A stretch of 64,000 bases of DNA. Source: Thalassobaculum_A sp040219215 (GTDB taxonomy: Bacteria; Pseudomonadota; Alphaproteobacteria; Thalassobaculales; Thalassobaculaceae). The position numbers and the translations under genes are program-made. The DNA lies in NCBI RefSeq assembly GCF_040219215.1, contig NZ_JAVJSX010000021.1:24618-88617 (forward strand), in the 5' to 3' direction. The notes under the pieces were generated by a model. The model searched no databases. It was not told the origin of the DNA and saw nothing but the letters and a program-made list of their open reading frames with translations. This document shows, piece after piece, positions 9,247 through 17,902 of this stretch. The stretch's first letter is position 1. Every line of letters starts with the position of its first letter.

Positions 9247-10420
9247 CCGACTTCCCCCTGTCCGTTCCGGTTCCCTCCGGGTCGCTACGATCCGGCTTGG
9301 CGGCGCCAAAGCGCGAACCGCCCGGCCTGGCTTTGCCCGCCTTGGCCGCATCCGGCTTGGCCCAGCCTGTCTTCGAAACACCTGACTTCGTCGCAGCAGA
9401 CTTCGATCCGGCGGGCTTTGCCGCCCCGGACTTGAGCGACACCTTCTCAACCGCCGCCGACCGTGGGGCCGACTTGACGACATCGGCGCGCGTGCGCTGG
9501 GGTCGTGCACCGGACGCCGGACGCTGGTTCTCAACGTCGATGTCCGCCGGCTTCGACTTGAGCCGCAGGGTGCCCGGCCGGCGGCCCGGCGGCTGGGTGC
9601 CGGTCCGTTCCGGCTTGGCCTTGGCGTGGCCGCTGTCGTCGCCCTTGGCGAGACCGAGTTGGTCCTTCAGAACCCGCCGCTTGATTTCCTCGACCCCGCC
9701 CGGTGGCACGTCGCCCAACTGGAACGGGCCGTAGGTGGTACGGATCAAACGGCTGACCGTCAGCCCGACGTGCTCCATCACCCGGCGGATCTCGCGGTTC
9801 TTGCCTTCGCGCAATGCCACGGTCAGCCAGGAGTTGGTGCGCGTAGCCTTGTCGATCGTCACCTCGATCGGGCCATACTCGACCCCCTCGATCCGCACGC
9901 CCTTCTTCAGGCTCGCGAGCTTGGCCTCGTCCAGCGGGCCGAACACCCGCACCCGGTAGCGCCGCACCCAGCCGGTCGACGGCAGTTCCAGGTACCGCGC
10001 CAGGCCACCATCGTTGGTCAGCAGCAGCAGGCCCTCGGAGTCGATGTCCAGCCGACCGACCGTCACCACCCTCGGCAGGTCCTTGGGCAACCTGTCGAAC
10101 ACCGTCGGCCGGCCTTCCGGATCGCGGTTGCTCGTCACCAGGCCATCGGGCTTGTGGTAGCGCCACAGACGCGGCGGCTCGATCTCCGGCAAAGGCTTTT
10201 CGTCGACCAGGATGACGCTGTCGTCATCGACGTTGACCGCCGGCGAGGTCAGCATCACGCCGTCGACCTTCACCCGGCCCTCCGCGATCCAGCGCTCGGC
10301 GTCTCGGCGCGAGCACAGGCCGGCCCGCGCCAGACGCTTGGAAATGCGTTCGGAGCCGCGGCTCTCCTCGAACAGCGGGGCGAGATCGGTCGGCGGGTGG
10401 CGGGGCGTTTTCGTTGACAT
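9212..10420 (-). CDS. 23S/16S rRNA pseudouridine synthase, RsuA/RluB family, with a long basic tail, 402 aa
   Basis: An S4 RNA-binding domain (about residues 24-75, ERISKRLARAGLCSRRDAERWI) precedes a pseudouridine synthase domain with the catalytic aspartate in VGRLDIDSEGLLLLTNDG. KNREIRRVMEHVGL marks the RsuA/RluB/RluE/RluF group. After about residue 265 the protein continues as a low-complexity Lys/Ala/Ser/Pro/Arg tail of some 135 residues built from loose repeats around (A/S)K(S/P). Such tails are common in high-GC Alphaproteobacteria and may bind rRNA. RluB (23S U2605) is the most likely identity, but RsuA cannot be excluded. Confidence 0.9.
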   Translation of the reverse strand: MSTKTPRHPPTDLAPLFEESRGSERISKRLARAGLCSRRDAERWIAEGRVKVDGVMLTSPAVNVDDDSVILVDEKPLPEIEPPRLWRYHKPDGLVTSNRDPEGRPTVFDRLPKDLPRVVTVGRLDIDSEGLLLLTNDGGLARYLELPSTGWVRRYRVRVFGPLDEAKLASLKKGVRIEGVEYGPIEVTIDKATRTNSWLTVALREGKNREIRRVMEHVGLTVSRLIRTTYGPFQLGDVPPGGVEEIKRRVLKDQLGLAKGDDSGHAKAKPERTGTQPPGRRPGTLRLKSKPADIDVENQRPASGARPQRTRADVVKSAPRSAAVEKVSLKSGAAKPAGSKSAATKSGVSKTGWAKPDAAKAGKARPGGSRFGAAKPDRSDPEGTGTDRGKSGADRRRKAPRS

Positions 10421-10485
10421 GGGCCGCCGGTGTAGCGCGCCGCGCCCGGCGTGACAATCGAGTCTCGAACGGGTATGCCCGCGCC

Positions 10486-10938
10486 ATGGTGGGTGACGGC
10501 TACATGGCACGCGCTCTGGCGCAGGCGGAATCAGCGGCACGCGGCGGGGAAGTGCCGGTCGGCGCTATCTTGGTGCACGCTCCGAGCGGACGAATCCTCG
10601 CCGAATCCGGCAACCGCGTCGAGACCGACGTCGACCCGACCGCGCACGCCGAGATGCTGGTGATCCGGGCCGCAGCCCGGGTTCTGGGCGCACCTCGTCT
10701 GGTCGATTGCGATCTCTACGTCACGCTCGAACCGTGCGCGATGTGCGCCCAGGCAATCGCGCACGCACGCCTCCGTCGGCTGGTGTTCGGCGCGTACGAT
10801 CCGAAGGGCGGCGGCGTGGAGCATGGAGCGCGGGTGTTCGAACAGGCGACCTGCCACCATCGACCTGAAATCGTCGGCGGAGTCGAAGAGCGCGCGGCGG
10901 CCGGCCTGCTCAAGGCGTTCTTTGCCACCCGCCGCTGA
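10486..10938 (+). CDS. tadA: tRNA-specific adenosine deaminase TadA
   Basis: Converts A34 to inosine in the tRNA-Arg(ACG) wobble position. The zinc deaminase motifs are clear: HAEMLVIRAAARV (zinc His and proton-shuttling Glu) and TLEPCAMCAQAIAHARL (two zinc cysteines). The 150-residue length is normal. It is divergent from the rRNA pseudouridine synthase gene with a gap of about 65 bases and converges on the EAL-CBS-GGDEF gene. Confidence 0.93.
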   Translation: MVGDGYMARALAQAESAARGGEVPVGAILVHAPSGRILAESGNRVETDVDPTAHAEMLVIRAAARVLGAPRLVDCDLYVTLEPCAMCAQAIAHARLRRLVFGAYDPKGGGVEHGARVFEQATCHHRPEIVGGVEERAAAGLLKAFFATRR

Positions 10939-10947
10939 CCGGCCTGC

Positions 10948-12759
10948 TCAAGTCAGTTCCGACGTCGCCAACCGCCGGTCGTTGCCTTTTGCCTGCTTCT
11001 TGAGGCGCGCGATCTCGGCCATCACGCGGTCGGCCGGCACCGGGTCACGACCGGCCGGCAGGACCAGCATGCCGGCACTGCAGGTCAGCAACTCGAAACG
11101 GCGAACCAGGCCGTCGCGCGCCGCAGCTTCCAGATAGCCGAGGCAGCGGGCTTCCGGTTCGTAGAAGCTTTCAACCTCATGCTGGAACTGCCCCAGCACG
11201 TCCCGCACCCGAGCGGTCGTCGCAACCGGATCGTCGCCGGTGAAGCCCGCAAAGAAGTCATCCCCTCCGATATGGCCAAGAAACGCTCCGTCACCGGCAA
11301 ACGCCTTCTGCATCAGCTCGGCGAACAGCTGGATGGCCCGGTCACCCTGTCGGAAGCCATAGGCGTCATTGAACGGTTTGAAGTTGTCGAAGTCGAAATA
11401 CGCCAGGATTCGCGTCGTCGAGGTATCGGCCAGCGCACCGGAAACCCAGTCGCCAATCGACAGATTGCCCGGCAGCCGGGTCAGCGGGTTCTGGTCGCGG
11501 GCCGCCGCCAGGTTCTTCTCGTGGACTGCCCGCAGGATCGCGATCGAGCTCATGAACCCGGCGTATCGTCCGTGTTCGACCATCAGGATGCCTGGTGAAT
11601 CCGTACGGTGGGCAAACACCTCCAGGATCTTCTCGATCGGCGTTTCGATCGCGGCCACCGGGCAGGGCAGAACCAGATCGCGCAGACGCTTGCCGTAGGT
11701 CTTGTTCGCCATCAGATCGCGCCCGAACGGCGAGTAGACATAGGTCTTCAGGTCGACGTCGCGAATCACCCCGATCGGCACGCCATCCCGATCGATGACC
11801 GGAAACAGCGTGAGTTCCCCGTGGCGTCGGAACGCCTCGAACACCTCGACCATGTCGAGCTCGGCCAACAGGGGCGGAAGCGTCTCGATCTGCTCTCGTA
11901 CCAGGCCGACATCGCCTGATCGGTTGCGGCGCTCTTGATGGTTGATGCGCTCGACGATCGGATAGACCGAGCGCAGCGTCGTCCGGTCGATCGTCGGGTG
12001 CTGGATCAGGAACCCCTGGGCAAGGTCAAAGCCCAGATCCTTGCATGTTCGGAATTCAGCCTCGGTCTCCACCCCTTCCGCAATCATCCGGATCCCGAGA
12101 ACCTGCATCACATCGACAATGCGCGACAGGAACAGCCGCTTCTTCGGTTCCGCCGAGATGCCGGAAATGAAGTACCGGTCGATCTTCACATAGTCGGGCT
12201 GATGCTCGTGCAGCAGCCGAAGCCGGGAATAGCCTTGGCCGAAATCGTCGAGCGCGAGGTGACAGCCGGCCTCCTTCAGGCGTCGGAACACTCCGAGCGC
12301 CCCGTCACCCGTGGCCAGGTCCTGGGTTTCGGGAATCTCCAGACAGAAGCGGTCGCGATCGATACCCGCAGCGTCGAGCCGCTCGGCGATCTCCTCGGCC
12401 ACACCCTCGGCAGCGGCGACCCGTCGGGCATCGACGTTCAGGAACAGGCGGGCAGTGTCGCCCGGAAGTGCCGCAAACGCGTCGATCGCCTTGTTCTGCA
12501 GCAGCCGCTCCAGGGGCCCCAGCCATCCGCGATGATGGGCAAGATCGAACAGCGCGCCGATCGGCGAGAGCCCGAGCCGGTCGACGCCGCGCAGCAGAGC
12601 CTCGTAACCGTGAGCGATGCCGGTGTCGAAGTGGACGATCGGCTGAAAGGCGTAAGCAGTCGCCTGATCGACCGTGGCAAGGAAAGCCTCCAACGAAGCA
12701 AACGCTCTGGATCGCGCGTCATCCAGCCGGATGACGACGGCCTCGGTTTCCTTAGTCAT
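10948..12759 (-). CDS. EAL-CBS-GGDEF cyclic-di-GMP signalling protein, 603 aa
   Basis: Domain order is EAL (about 30-265), a CBS pair (about 285-420), then GGDEF (about 425-590). The EAL domain keeps its metal and catalytic residues: E53 in EALLR, N108, E141 in EIPE, DDFGQGYS (171-178), K192 and EGVE (228-231). It should therefore hydrolyse c-di-GMP. The cyclase signature reads GGDDF (498-502) in place of GGDEF/GGEEF, so synthesis is doubtful and a regulatory GTP-binding role is possible. No transmembrane segment is seen, so it is cytoplasmic. CBS pairs usually sense adenine nucleotides. It is divergent from the TIR-like gene. Confidence 0.9.
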   Translation of the reverse strand: MTKETEAVVIRLDDARSRAFASLEAFLATVDQATAYAFQPIVHFDTGIAHGYEALLRGVDRLGLSPIGALFDLAHHRGWLGPLERLLQNKAIDAFAALPGDTARLFLNVDARRVAAAEGVAEEIAERLDAAGIDRDRFCLEIPETQDLATGDGALGVFRRLKEAGCHLALDDFGQGYSRLRLLHEHQPDYVKIDRYFISGISAEPKKRLFLSRIVDVMQVLGIRMIAEGVETEAEFRTCKDLGFDLAQGFLIQHPTIDRTTLRSVYPIVERINHQERRNRSGDVGLVREQIETLPPLLAELDMVEVFEAFRRHGELTLFPVIDRDGVPIGVIRDVDLKTYVYSPFGRDLMANKTYGKRLRDLVLPCPVAAIETPIEKILEVFAHRTDSPGILMVEHGRYAGFMSSIAILRAVHEKNLAAARDQNPLTRLPGNLSIGDWVSGALADTSTTRILAYFDFDNFKPFNDAYGFRQGDRAIQLFAELMQKAFAGDGAFLGHIGGDDFFAGFTGDDPVATTARVRDVLGQFQHEVESFYEPEARCLGYLEAAARDGLVRRFELLTCSAGMLVLPAGRDPVPADRVMAEIARLKKQAKGNDRRLATSELT

Positions 12760-12843
12760 GCATCCCCCACCCACAGGCCTTGACCTTGGAGGCCACGCTC
12801 GACCAAAAGTCCTAACGTGATCTTACCGAGCAGTGAAGTTTTC

Positions 12844-13245
12844 ATGACCGACGCCGCGCAGACCACCAATCGCCGCATGCATCTGATCTTCGATCTGCAG
12901 CGCGGGCGGCTGGTCGCCAGGGAATTCCTGCGTGAGCTGTCGGCCCAAAACTGGCTGCTGCAAGTCACCGGTGCATCGAGGCGACACGATCTTGATCCGA
13001 TGCATCTCGAGACGGTGATGGTCGAGACGATGCGCAAGGCCCAGATTGCGCTGGTGCTGATCACGCCGATGGCGTCCACCAGCCGCAACGTGGTGGAGGA
13101 GATCCGATACGCCAAACACGCCAATCTCCGGATTGCCGGCGTGTTGCTTGCCGGCTCGACCGCGCACACCCAGCTGCCGGATGGCCTGCACCGCTCGACC
13201 GTCGTCGGCTGGGATTGGGGCGCGCTGAAGAAAGCGCTGCTGTAG
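12844..13245 (+). CDS. small TIR-like (MTH538/DUF1863-type) protein, 133 aa
   Basis: A single alpha/beta domain. A first strand MHLIFDL is followed by a helix with conserved basic residues, then VMVETMRKAQIALVLITPMA, the strand and helix NVVEEIRYAKHANLRIAGVLL, and a final VVGWDWGALKKAL. This order (strand, D/E helix, I..A..A/S..VLI, E-I..A, I.GV.L, W.W..L) resembles the TIR-like MTH538 fold also found in Thoeris ThsB sensors. No second domain or catalytic Glu could be assigned with confidence. There is no SIR2 or other Thoeris effector gene next to it, so a defence role is only a hypothesis. The ribosome site is weak. Confidence 0.55.
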   Translation: MTDAAQTTNRRMHLIFDLQRGRLVAREFLRELSAQNWLLQVTGASRRHDLDPMHLETVMVETMRKAQIALVLITPMASTSRNVVEEIRYAKHANLRIAGVLLAGSTAHTQLPDGLHRSTVVGWDWGALKKALL

Positions 13246-13254
13246 ACAGCGGCG

Positions 13255-14820
13255 CTACACCAGATCCTGAAAGCCACCCTGGTCGTTGATGACCAATACA
13301 CGCCCGCGATTCAAACCGACCTTGGGCGGTTCAGGCAGGTCGGCCTCCAGGGATTGCATGAAACCGCTCACCGCCTGCTCGACCTCGGCAGCGCTCAGAT
13401 CGCGAATGTCATACCCGAAGGTGTTGAGCAGGTTCCGTTCGCGAATCCGTCCAAGCGAACTGTAGGCGCGATGCTCGACGACCATCCGTCCATCGTCGCT
13501 TGAATGGATCGGCTTCACGACCGTCCAATTGCGGCGCCCCCAGGGCAGCAGGTCGAACGGGTGCCAGTTCAGAAACAGGCTTGGGGTCCCGTACAGAAGC
13601 GGCACCAACGACAGTCCCGAGCTCGAGCCGATATGGAAGCGGGCGGTCCCCGGCAGCAGGATGTCCAGCGCCTCGGATTTCAACTCGGACACCGCATAGT
13701 CGAAGACACCGGCCATCGATGGCAGGGGCGTCATCGACGGGTCCCCAAGACGGACGACCTGGTAGCCTTGCTCCACCAGCGTTGCCAGCGTGTTTAGGTA
13801 CGCCCTCACATCGACATCGCGCAGGCTGGAAGCGCCTACCGCTCGAAACCCGCTCTCCCGGCAATGCAGGGTTACGATTCGGGCGTCAGGGCTGATGCCG
13901 CTTGCGTCGAAGAAATGCCGCAGCGCCGGATCCCGCCGCGACGGTTTCTCCAGGATTGCACCGCCGGCGTCCCCGGATCGGTCGGCCACGATGCCGCAGG
14001 CTTCAAAATAGTCGACGAAGCGGCCGTCCACCCACTCGTGATGCGCGCTGTGATGATGGTCGGCAAACACCGATCCCTTCGGAACAATCTTGAAATTCTC
14101 CGACAGATCCGAAAGGCATTGCCAGAGAAACCGATTGGCAACACCTCCCTGCCAGATCTCAGCGTTGCGAAATTCCATCAGGCCCGCGGACTGACCTTTT
14201 AAAACATACATGAGAACCACTAGATGTCCGATCGCGAACGTCCACTGATCCGTAAATCCACGAGTTTCATCACCGTATAAATTTCTTCTTATTCTTCTAA
14301 TAAACTTGGATTTTCCAATCGAAATTTCATCTCTAAATTTAAAAAATCCCGCTGATGATAAAATTTCAATAATATTACTCTTAAATCTTACGATATCAAA
14401 CGCATCCATGACCTCGCTTGGTACAATTTTCTCGGACAAAATCGCCAAAGAAATCTCAAAATTATCCTGGCAGTTCTCGAAATGAATCGGGCTTTTGTTG
14501 ATGTTTGATAAATTTACCTGACCGTTTACCAATAATACCGAAGCCACGAACGGTCTGATCTTGTAATCGCGGCTATGGGCGGATTCCGCATACTTCCGCA
14601 GTTGGCCAACGCCAACCTGTCCGGCGGCATAGAGCACCTTTCGGAGGGCCTTTCCCCCAATATCGGACTCCGAAAGCACCCTCGATCGCCGAAACCACGA
14701 GAACACCTCATCCGGATCATCGATCGCAAGAATGAGGTCGGCAAGATCACCGCACGACACGGGATCAATCAGGAGAGATCTTTGTGCTGGCCGTCCTTCC
14801 TTACGCACGACGTTGTTCAT
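13255..14820 (-). CDS. TIGR04372-family glycosyltransferase-like protein, copy 1, 521 aa
   Basis: The C-terminal half matches the TIGR04372 pattern of putative glycosyltransferases: VTLHCRESGFRAVG, a ladder of conserved Arg/Asp leading to GYQVVRLGDPSMTPLP, and ARFHIGSSSGLSLVP followed by GTPSLFLNWHPFD. This is a GT-B-like nucleotide-sugar site. The N-terminal half (about residues 85-220) is lysine/isoleucine-rich and encoded by AT-rich DNA (about 14160-14560) unlike the high-GC surroundings. A paralogue of almost the same length lies at 26347-27909, on the other side of the chemosensory locus. Donor and acceptor are unknown. It converges with the TIR-like gene (9-base gap). Confidence 0.8.
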   Translation of the reverse strand: MNNVVRKEGRPAQRSLLIDPVSCGDLADLILAIDDPDEVFSWFRRSRVLSESDIGGKALRKVLYAAGQVGVGQLRKYAESAHSRDYKIRPFVASVLLVNGQVNLSNINKSPIHFENCQDNFEISLAILSEKIVPSEVMDAFDIVRFKSNIIEILSSAGFFKFRDEISIGKSKFIRRIRRNLYGDETRGFTDQWTFAIGHLVVLMYVLKGQSAGLMEFRNAEIWQGGVANRFLWQCLSDLSENFKIVPKGSVFADHHHSAHHEWVDGRFVDYFEACGIVADRSGDAGGAILEKPSRRDPALRHFFDASGISPDARIVTLHCRESGFRAVGASSLRDVDVRAYLNTLATLVEQGYQVVRLGDPSMTPLPSMAGVFDYAVSELKSEALDILLPGTARFHIGSSSGLSLVPLLYGTPSLFLNWHPFDLLPWGRRNWTVVKPIHSSDDGRMVVEHRAYSSLGRIRERNLLNTFGYDIRDLSAAEVEQAVSGFMQSLEADLPEPPKVGLNRGRVLVINDQGGFQDLV

Positions 14821-15158
14821 TCGCGTTCCAATAAGTCGGCATCAACCGGTCGCGACAGGAGGCGATCGTTCCAGCCATGAGCAAAACCCTGTCGGGCAAC
14901 CGGACACACATGGGCGCCGCATCGCACCACAGTTGTCTCGCCACGAACCATCACCGCCCTGCCGCGCCATCCGGTAACCCTTCTCGTCAGACGGAGCAAG
15001 CACCGGGGATCGGCAGCGCCTTGACATCCACCTCCATGAATTGGCGCTCCATCGGGGGTTGCGGCGTCGGCAAATGCCTTGCCTAGCTTGTTGGAGCGGA
15101 TTTAAGCTATTCTGTTGCTAGTTGGGAGAGGCTGTCAGTCGTAACCATTGCTTGGAAC
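14821..15158. other. intergenic region between glycosyltransferase copy 1 and the 589-aa gene
   Basis: 338 bases with no convincing coding sequence. Short open frames on both strands lack ribosome sites and family features. The last 80 bases before 15159 turn AT-richer (a stretch around 15085-15120 contains TTAAGCTATTCT) and probably hold the promoter of the 589-aa gene. No box fits a consensus well enough to call. Confidence 0.5.
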
Positions 15159-16928
15159 ATGACCGTTCCGGTGCGGCTGCTGACGACGGGGATAGAAGTG
15201 TCCGGCAACAAGACATTCGAGATCCTCACGATGCGTGGGGGGTCGTGGTCGATAGAAGCAACCACGACATCACTGGAATCGGCGAAGGCCGAGGCCGCCA
15301 AGATGCTGAACCGCCCCAACACCCAGGGCGTTCGCGTCATACAGGAATCACGGAAATCGATCGCCCAACTCGGACCGGAAGACATCCTGTTCGAGAAGCT
15401 GCGGATCAAGAACGAAGACAAGATCTTCGTGCAGCACATCCTGGATGCGCCGATGTGCTCCAGCGCGGCGGACCTGTTCGAGCGTCCGGCCCGCATGACG
15501 ATCAATCAGCTGTTCCGGGCCTATCTCGACAAGAACAACATCACCGCCGGCGAACTGATGCATTCGGCAAAGGAGATCAAGCGCCTGCTGGATGAAGGCA
15601 CGCTGATCTCCTCGGCAACCGGCAAGGTCGCGACCATACAGGCGAAGAAACAGGAAGGCGCGACGACCAATCAGCGGCGCGACATGCTGTTCGAGTACGT
15701 CAACGAGATCAACGCGAAAGCCCGGACCGCCGCGGACCAGAAGCTGCCCAGGATCCGGGACGCCGGGTTCAACGATGTTCTGGAACGGATCACCGGTTCC
15801 GCCGCGGCAGGTGACGCGGACTATCTGATGCGGGTCGCCATCTCGACCGAGTTGCTCGATACCCGCAGCTATTTCGGCAAGCTGGTGCAACTCCTCGAAT
15901 GGTCTTCGGCGGTCGAATCGGATCAGGCGTTCGTCCTGCTCGACTTCTTCATTTCCGACGTCCTGTGGAACGCCGACGTGATACGCGATCTGCTTGGCGA
16001 CCAGCGCGATCTGGGCAGTGCGCTGGTCACCATGATCTGCTTCGCCAACGGCGAGCCCCTGACCGAGGAGCTCCCCGAGGGCCTGAGCCCCGAACACCCC
16101 AAGTTCGTCGGCATGCAGCTCAATCAACTGATCGCAGAAGGCCGGCTGCCGGATACCCAGACCGTTCTGTTCGACCGGATCAAACGGCAGTTGGAGGGCT
16201 TGAATCCGCTGTCGCGCGGCGACCGCGAGGAAGAGCGCGAAGTGTTTTTCGGCCTGCTGAACAAGCTGATCCCGGACATCGAGATGATCGGCGGGGCGGC
16301 GATGGCCGAAGCCGTCACGGCTCGCCAGTCGACACTGATCAACAAGGGCGGCAACAAGGGCATGAAGGAAGCGGCGGCATCGATGCTGCCCTCCCTCAAC
16401 GACCCCGGCCGCAAGACCGGCTACCTTTTGGCGCTGCTGGAGTGTGAGATCGGCCAGGAGGTGCTGCGCGCCGACATCGACGACCACCTGGACGCCATCC
16501 TGGTCAAGCCACCATCGGTCAATCATCTGGTCAGGGACAAGCTGCCGCCGAACAAGAAGATGCAGAAGCTGACCTCGATCTATTACCGGGTCGAGAAGTC
16601 ACGACTTCCTGATGACCGCAAGGAGCGGCTGACCAAGCATCTGGACGATCTGCTCGCTTCCTACATCGTCGACGGCAAGATCCTCGACAAGGTGAACAAC
16701 CCGGAACGCCCGCTGCACATCCGCGCCAACATGCTCCTCAGCATGGTGCAACCGGACATGCTGCCGAGCGGCCGGGCGTCGGCGCTGGCCCGCGACATCA
16801 TCGTGAAGCACCTGAAGCGGCCGAACTTCGAGGCGGAGTTCGTCTCGCAGATCCCCGATGCGGAGCAAAAAGCGCGGAGCCTGCGCCAGTTCCACGAGCA
16901 GCTGCGCCGGTGCGGCTTCTTCGGCTAA
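15159..16928 (+). CDS. uncharacterised 589-aa protein of the chemosensory locus
   Basis: I do not recognise a characterised family. Residues 15-60 look like a small beta-rich domain (KTFEILTMRGGSWSIEATT). From about 110 onward the protein is almost entirely predicted helix, rich in charged residues, with leucine-rich stretches such as LVQLLEWSSAVESDQAFVLL. There is no signal peptide, membrane segment or nucleotide-binding motif, so it is likely cytoplasmic. Base composition is typical of the chromosome. It is read in the same direction as the CheY/CheW/CheA genes that start about 1 kb downstream, with a reversed DUF7666-like gene between. A role with the chemosensory proteins is inferred from position only. 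The start is uncertain because no strong ribosome site precedes it. Confidence 0.75.
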   Translation: MTVPVRLLTTGIEVSGNKTFEILTMRGGSWSIEATTTSLESAKAEAAKMLNRPNTQGVRVIQESRKSIAQLGPEDILFEKLRIKNEDKIFVQHILDAPMCSSAADLFERPARMTINQLFRAYLDKNNITAGELMHSAKEIKRLLDEGTLISSATGKVATIQAKKQEGATTNQRRDMLFEYVNEINAKARTAADQKLPRIRDAGFNDVLERITGSAAAGDADYLMRVAISTELLDTRSYFGKLVQLLEWSSAVESDQAFVLLDFFISDVLWNADVIRDLLGDQRDLGSALVTMICFANGEPLTEELPEGLSPEHPKFVGMQLNQLIAEGRLPDTQTVLFDRIKRQLEGLNPLSRGDREEEREVFFGLLNKLIPDIEMIGGAAMAEAVTARQSTLINKGGNKGMKEAAASMLPSLNDPGRKTGYLLALLECEIGQEVLRADIDDHLDAILVKPPSVNHLVRDKLPPNKKMQKLTSIYYRVEKSRLPDDRKERLTKHLDDLLASYIVDGKILDKVNNPERPLHIRANMLLSMVQPDMLPSGRASALARDIIVKHLKRPNFEAEFVSQIPDAEQKARSLRQFHEQLRRCGFFG

Positions 16929-16979
16929 GCCGGTCGAGCCGCGGAACCGCCGGTCACTGGGCCTCGTAGCGCAACCGAG

Positions 16980-17666
16980 CTAGTCGCCCAGGTCCGCCCA
17001 TTCATCGAGGTCACCGTCATCCTGCTGGCGCGCTTCCTCGACCATCGTCTCGAGCAGAGTATTATACCGGTCCCAAGCATCGTCGCTGACCGTCGCCTTG
17101 GTCGCCGCCCAAGCCGCCGCCAGGCCGGTTGCGCGAGCGGCATGGGTCCTGGCGGCAGCCGCCCTCGCGGCTTCGCCGGCAACGGCACCTTCGACGTCGT
17201 TCCGGGCGGCGTGAGCCCTCGACGCCTCGCGCGCGGCCGCCCGTGCCGGAACCCGGAAGTTCTCGTCTCCGGTCTCAAGATACTTCCGGACGACCTCGGG
17301 AATGTCCCAGATGTCGGCAACATCCAGGGCAACCCTGCGGGCGAAGTCCCGCAACAGTTCCTCACCGTCGAGTCGCCACTGAATCGTGCGGCTGCGGCAG
17401 ACTAGTTTGTCATCCTGGCGGCTGACGATATCCTCGCAAACCACTCGGCAAATGGTGTTGCCCGGCGCGTATTTGAGCGCATCAAGCAAACGTTCGGATG
17501 CGTGCAGGCCGGAGGCGCAGACCGCAACTTCGTCGTCATAAACCAACACTTCGCCGTCGGGCGGGACATCGCGACCGTCCCGGAGCGCCTCGTCGACAAA
17601 ATGCCAAGCCATCAGCGGTGACGCCGGACTGCCCTGACGATCTGCTGTACTGACACGTTCTGCCAT
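16980..17666 (-). CDS. DUF7666-like protein with Ala-rich helical tail, 228 aa
   Basis: The first 130 residues (AWHFVDEALRDGRDVPPDGE, then CASGLHASERLLDALKYAPG, then a VCRSRTIQWRLDGEELLRD stretch) resemble DUF7666-type proteins, which are frequent in phage and mobile DNA. The remaining residues are a low-complexity Ala/Arg helical tail ending in acidic residues. That tail (ARAAAREASRAHAARN and onward) is typical of this group and varies in length. The start ATG 17666 was preferred over an upstream extension with unrelated composition. It is the only minus-strand gene within the plus-strand chemosensory run and looks like an insertion. Function is unknown. Confidence 0.7.
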   Translation of the reverse strand: MAERVSTADRQGSPASPLMAWHFVDEALRDGRDVPPDGEVLVYDDEVAVCASGLHASERLLDALKYAPGNTICRVVCEDIVSRQDDKLVCRSRTIQWRLDGEELLRDFARRVALDVADIWDIPEVVRKYLETGDENFRVPARAAAREASRAHAARNDVEGAVAGEAARAAAARTHAARATGLAAAWAATKATVSDDAWDRYNTLLETMVEEARQQDDGDLDEWADLGD

Positions 17667-17902
17667 TTTCCGCCTTCGCTGATGCCACGAACGTTGTACC
17701 GTTTCAGGCCCGGTTGAACTGTTGCACTGTACTCCAGTTCGCACACACCGGCTTGCTGCTTTGATGTCTGCGGGCACCCTCCATAATCCTTTCAAACCAT
17801 GGAGAATCGCGACAACTATGGTAGGGAATGCTGTTACGATTAGGAAATCGAAAAGCGCCGCATGGCGTGTCCGTGATCCATCCGCAGGCGAATGGTCGGT
17901 GA

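Noticed and set aside
12844..14820. A complete Thoeris defence system around the TIR-like gene
   Set aside because: No SIR2- or macro-domain effector of the ThsA type is present; the neighbour is a TIGR04372 glycosyltransferase-like gene.
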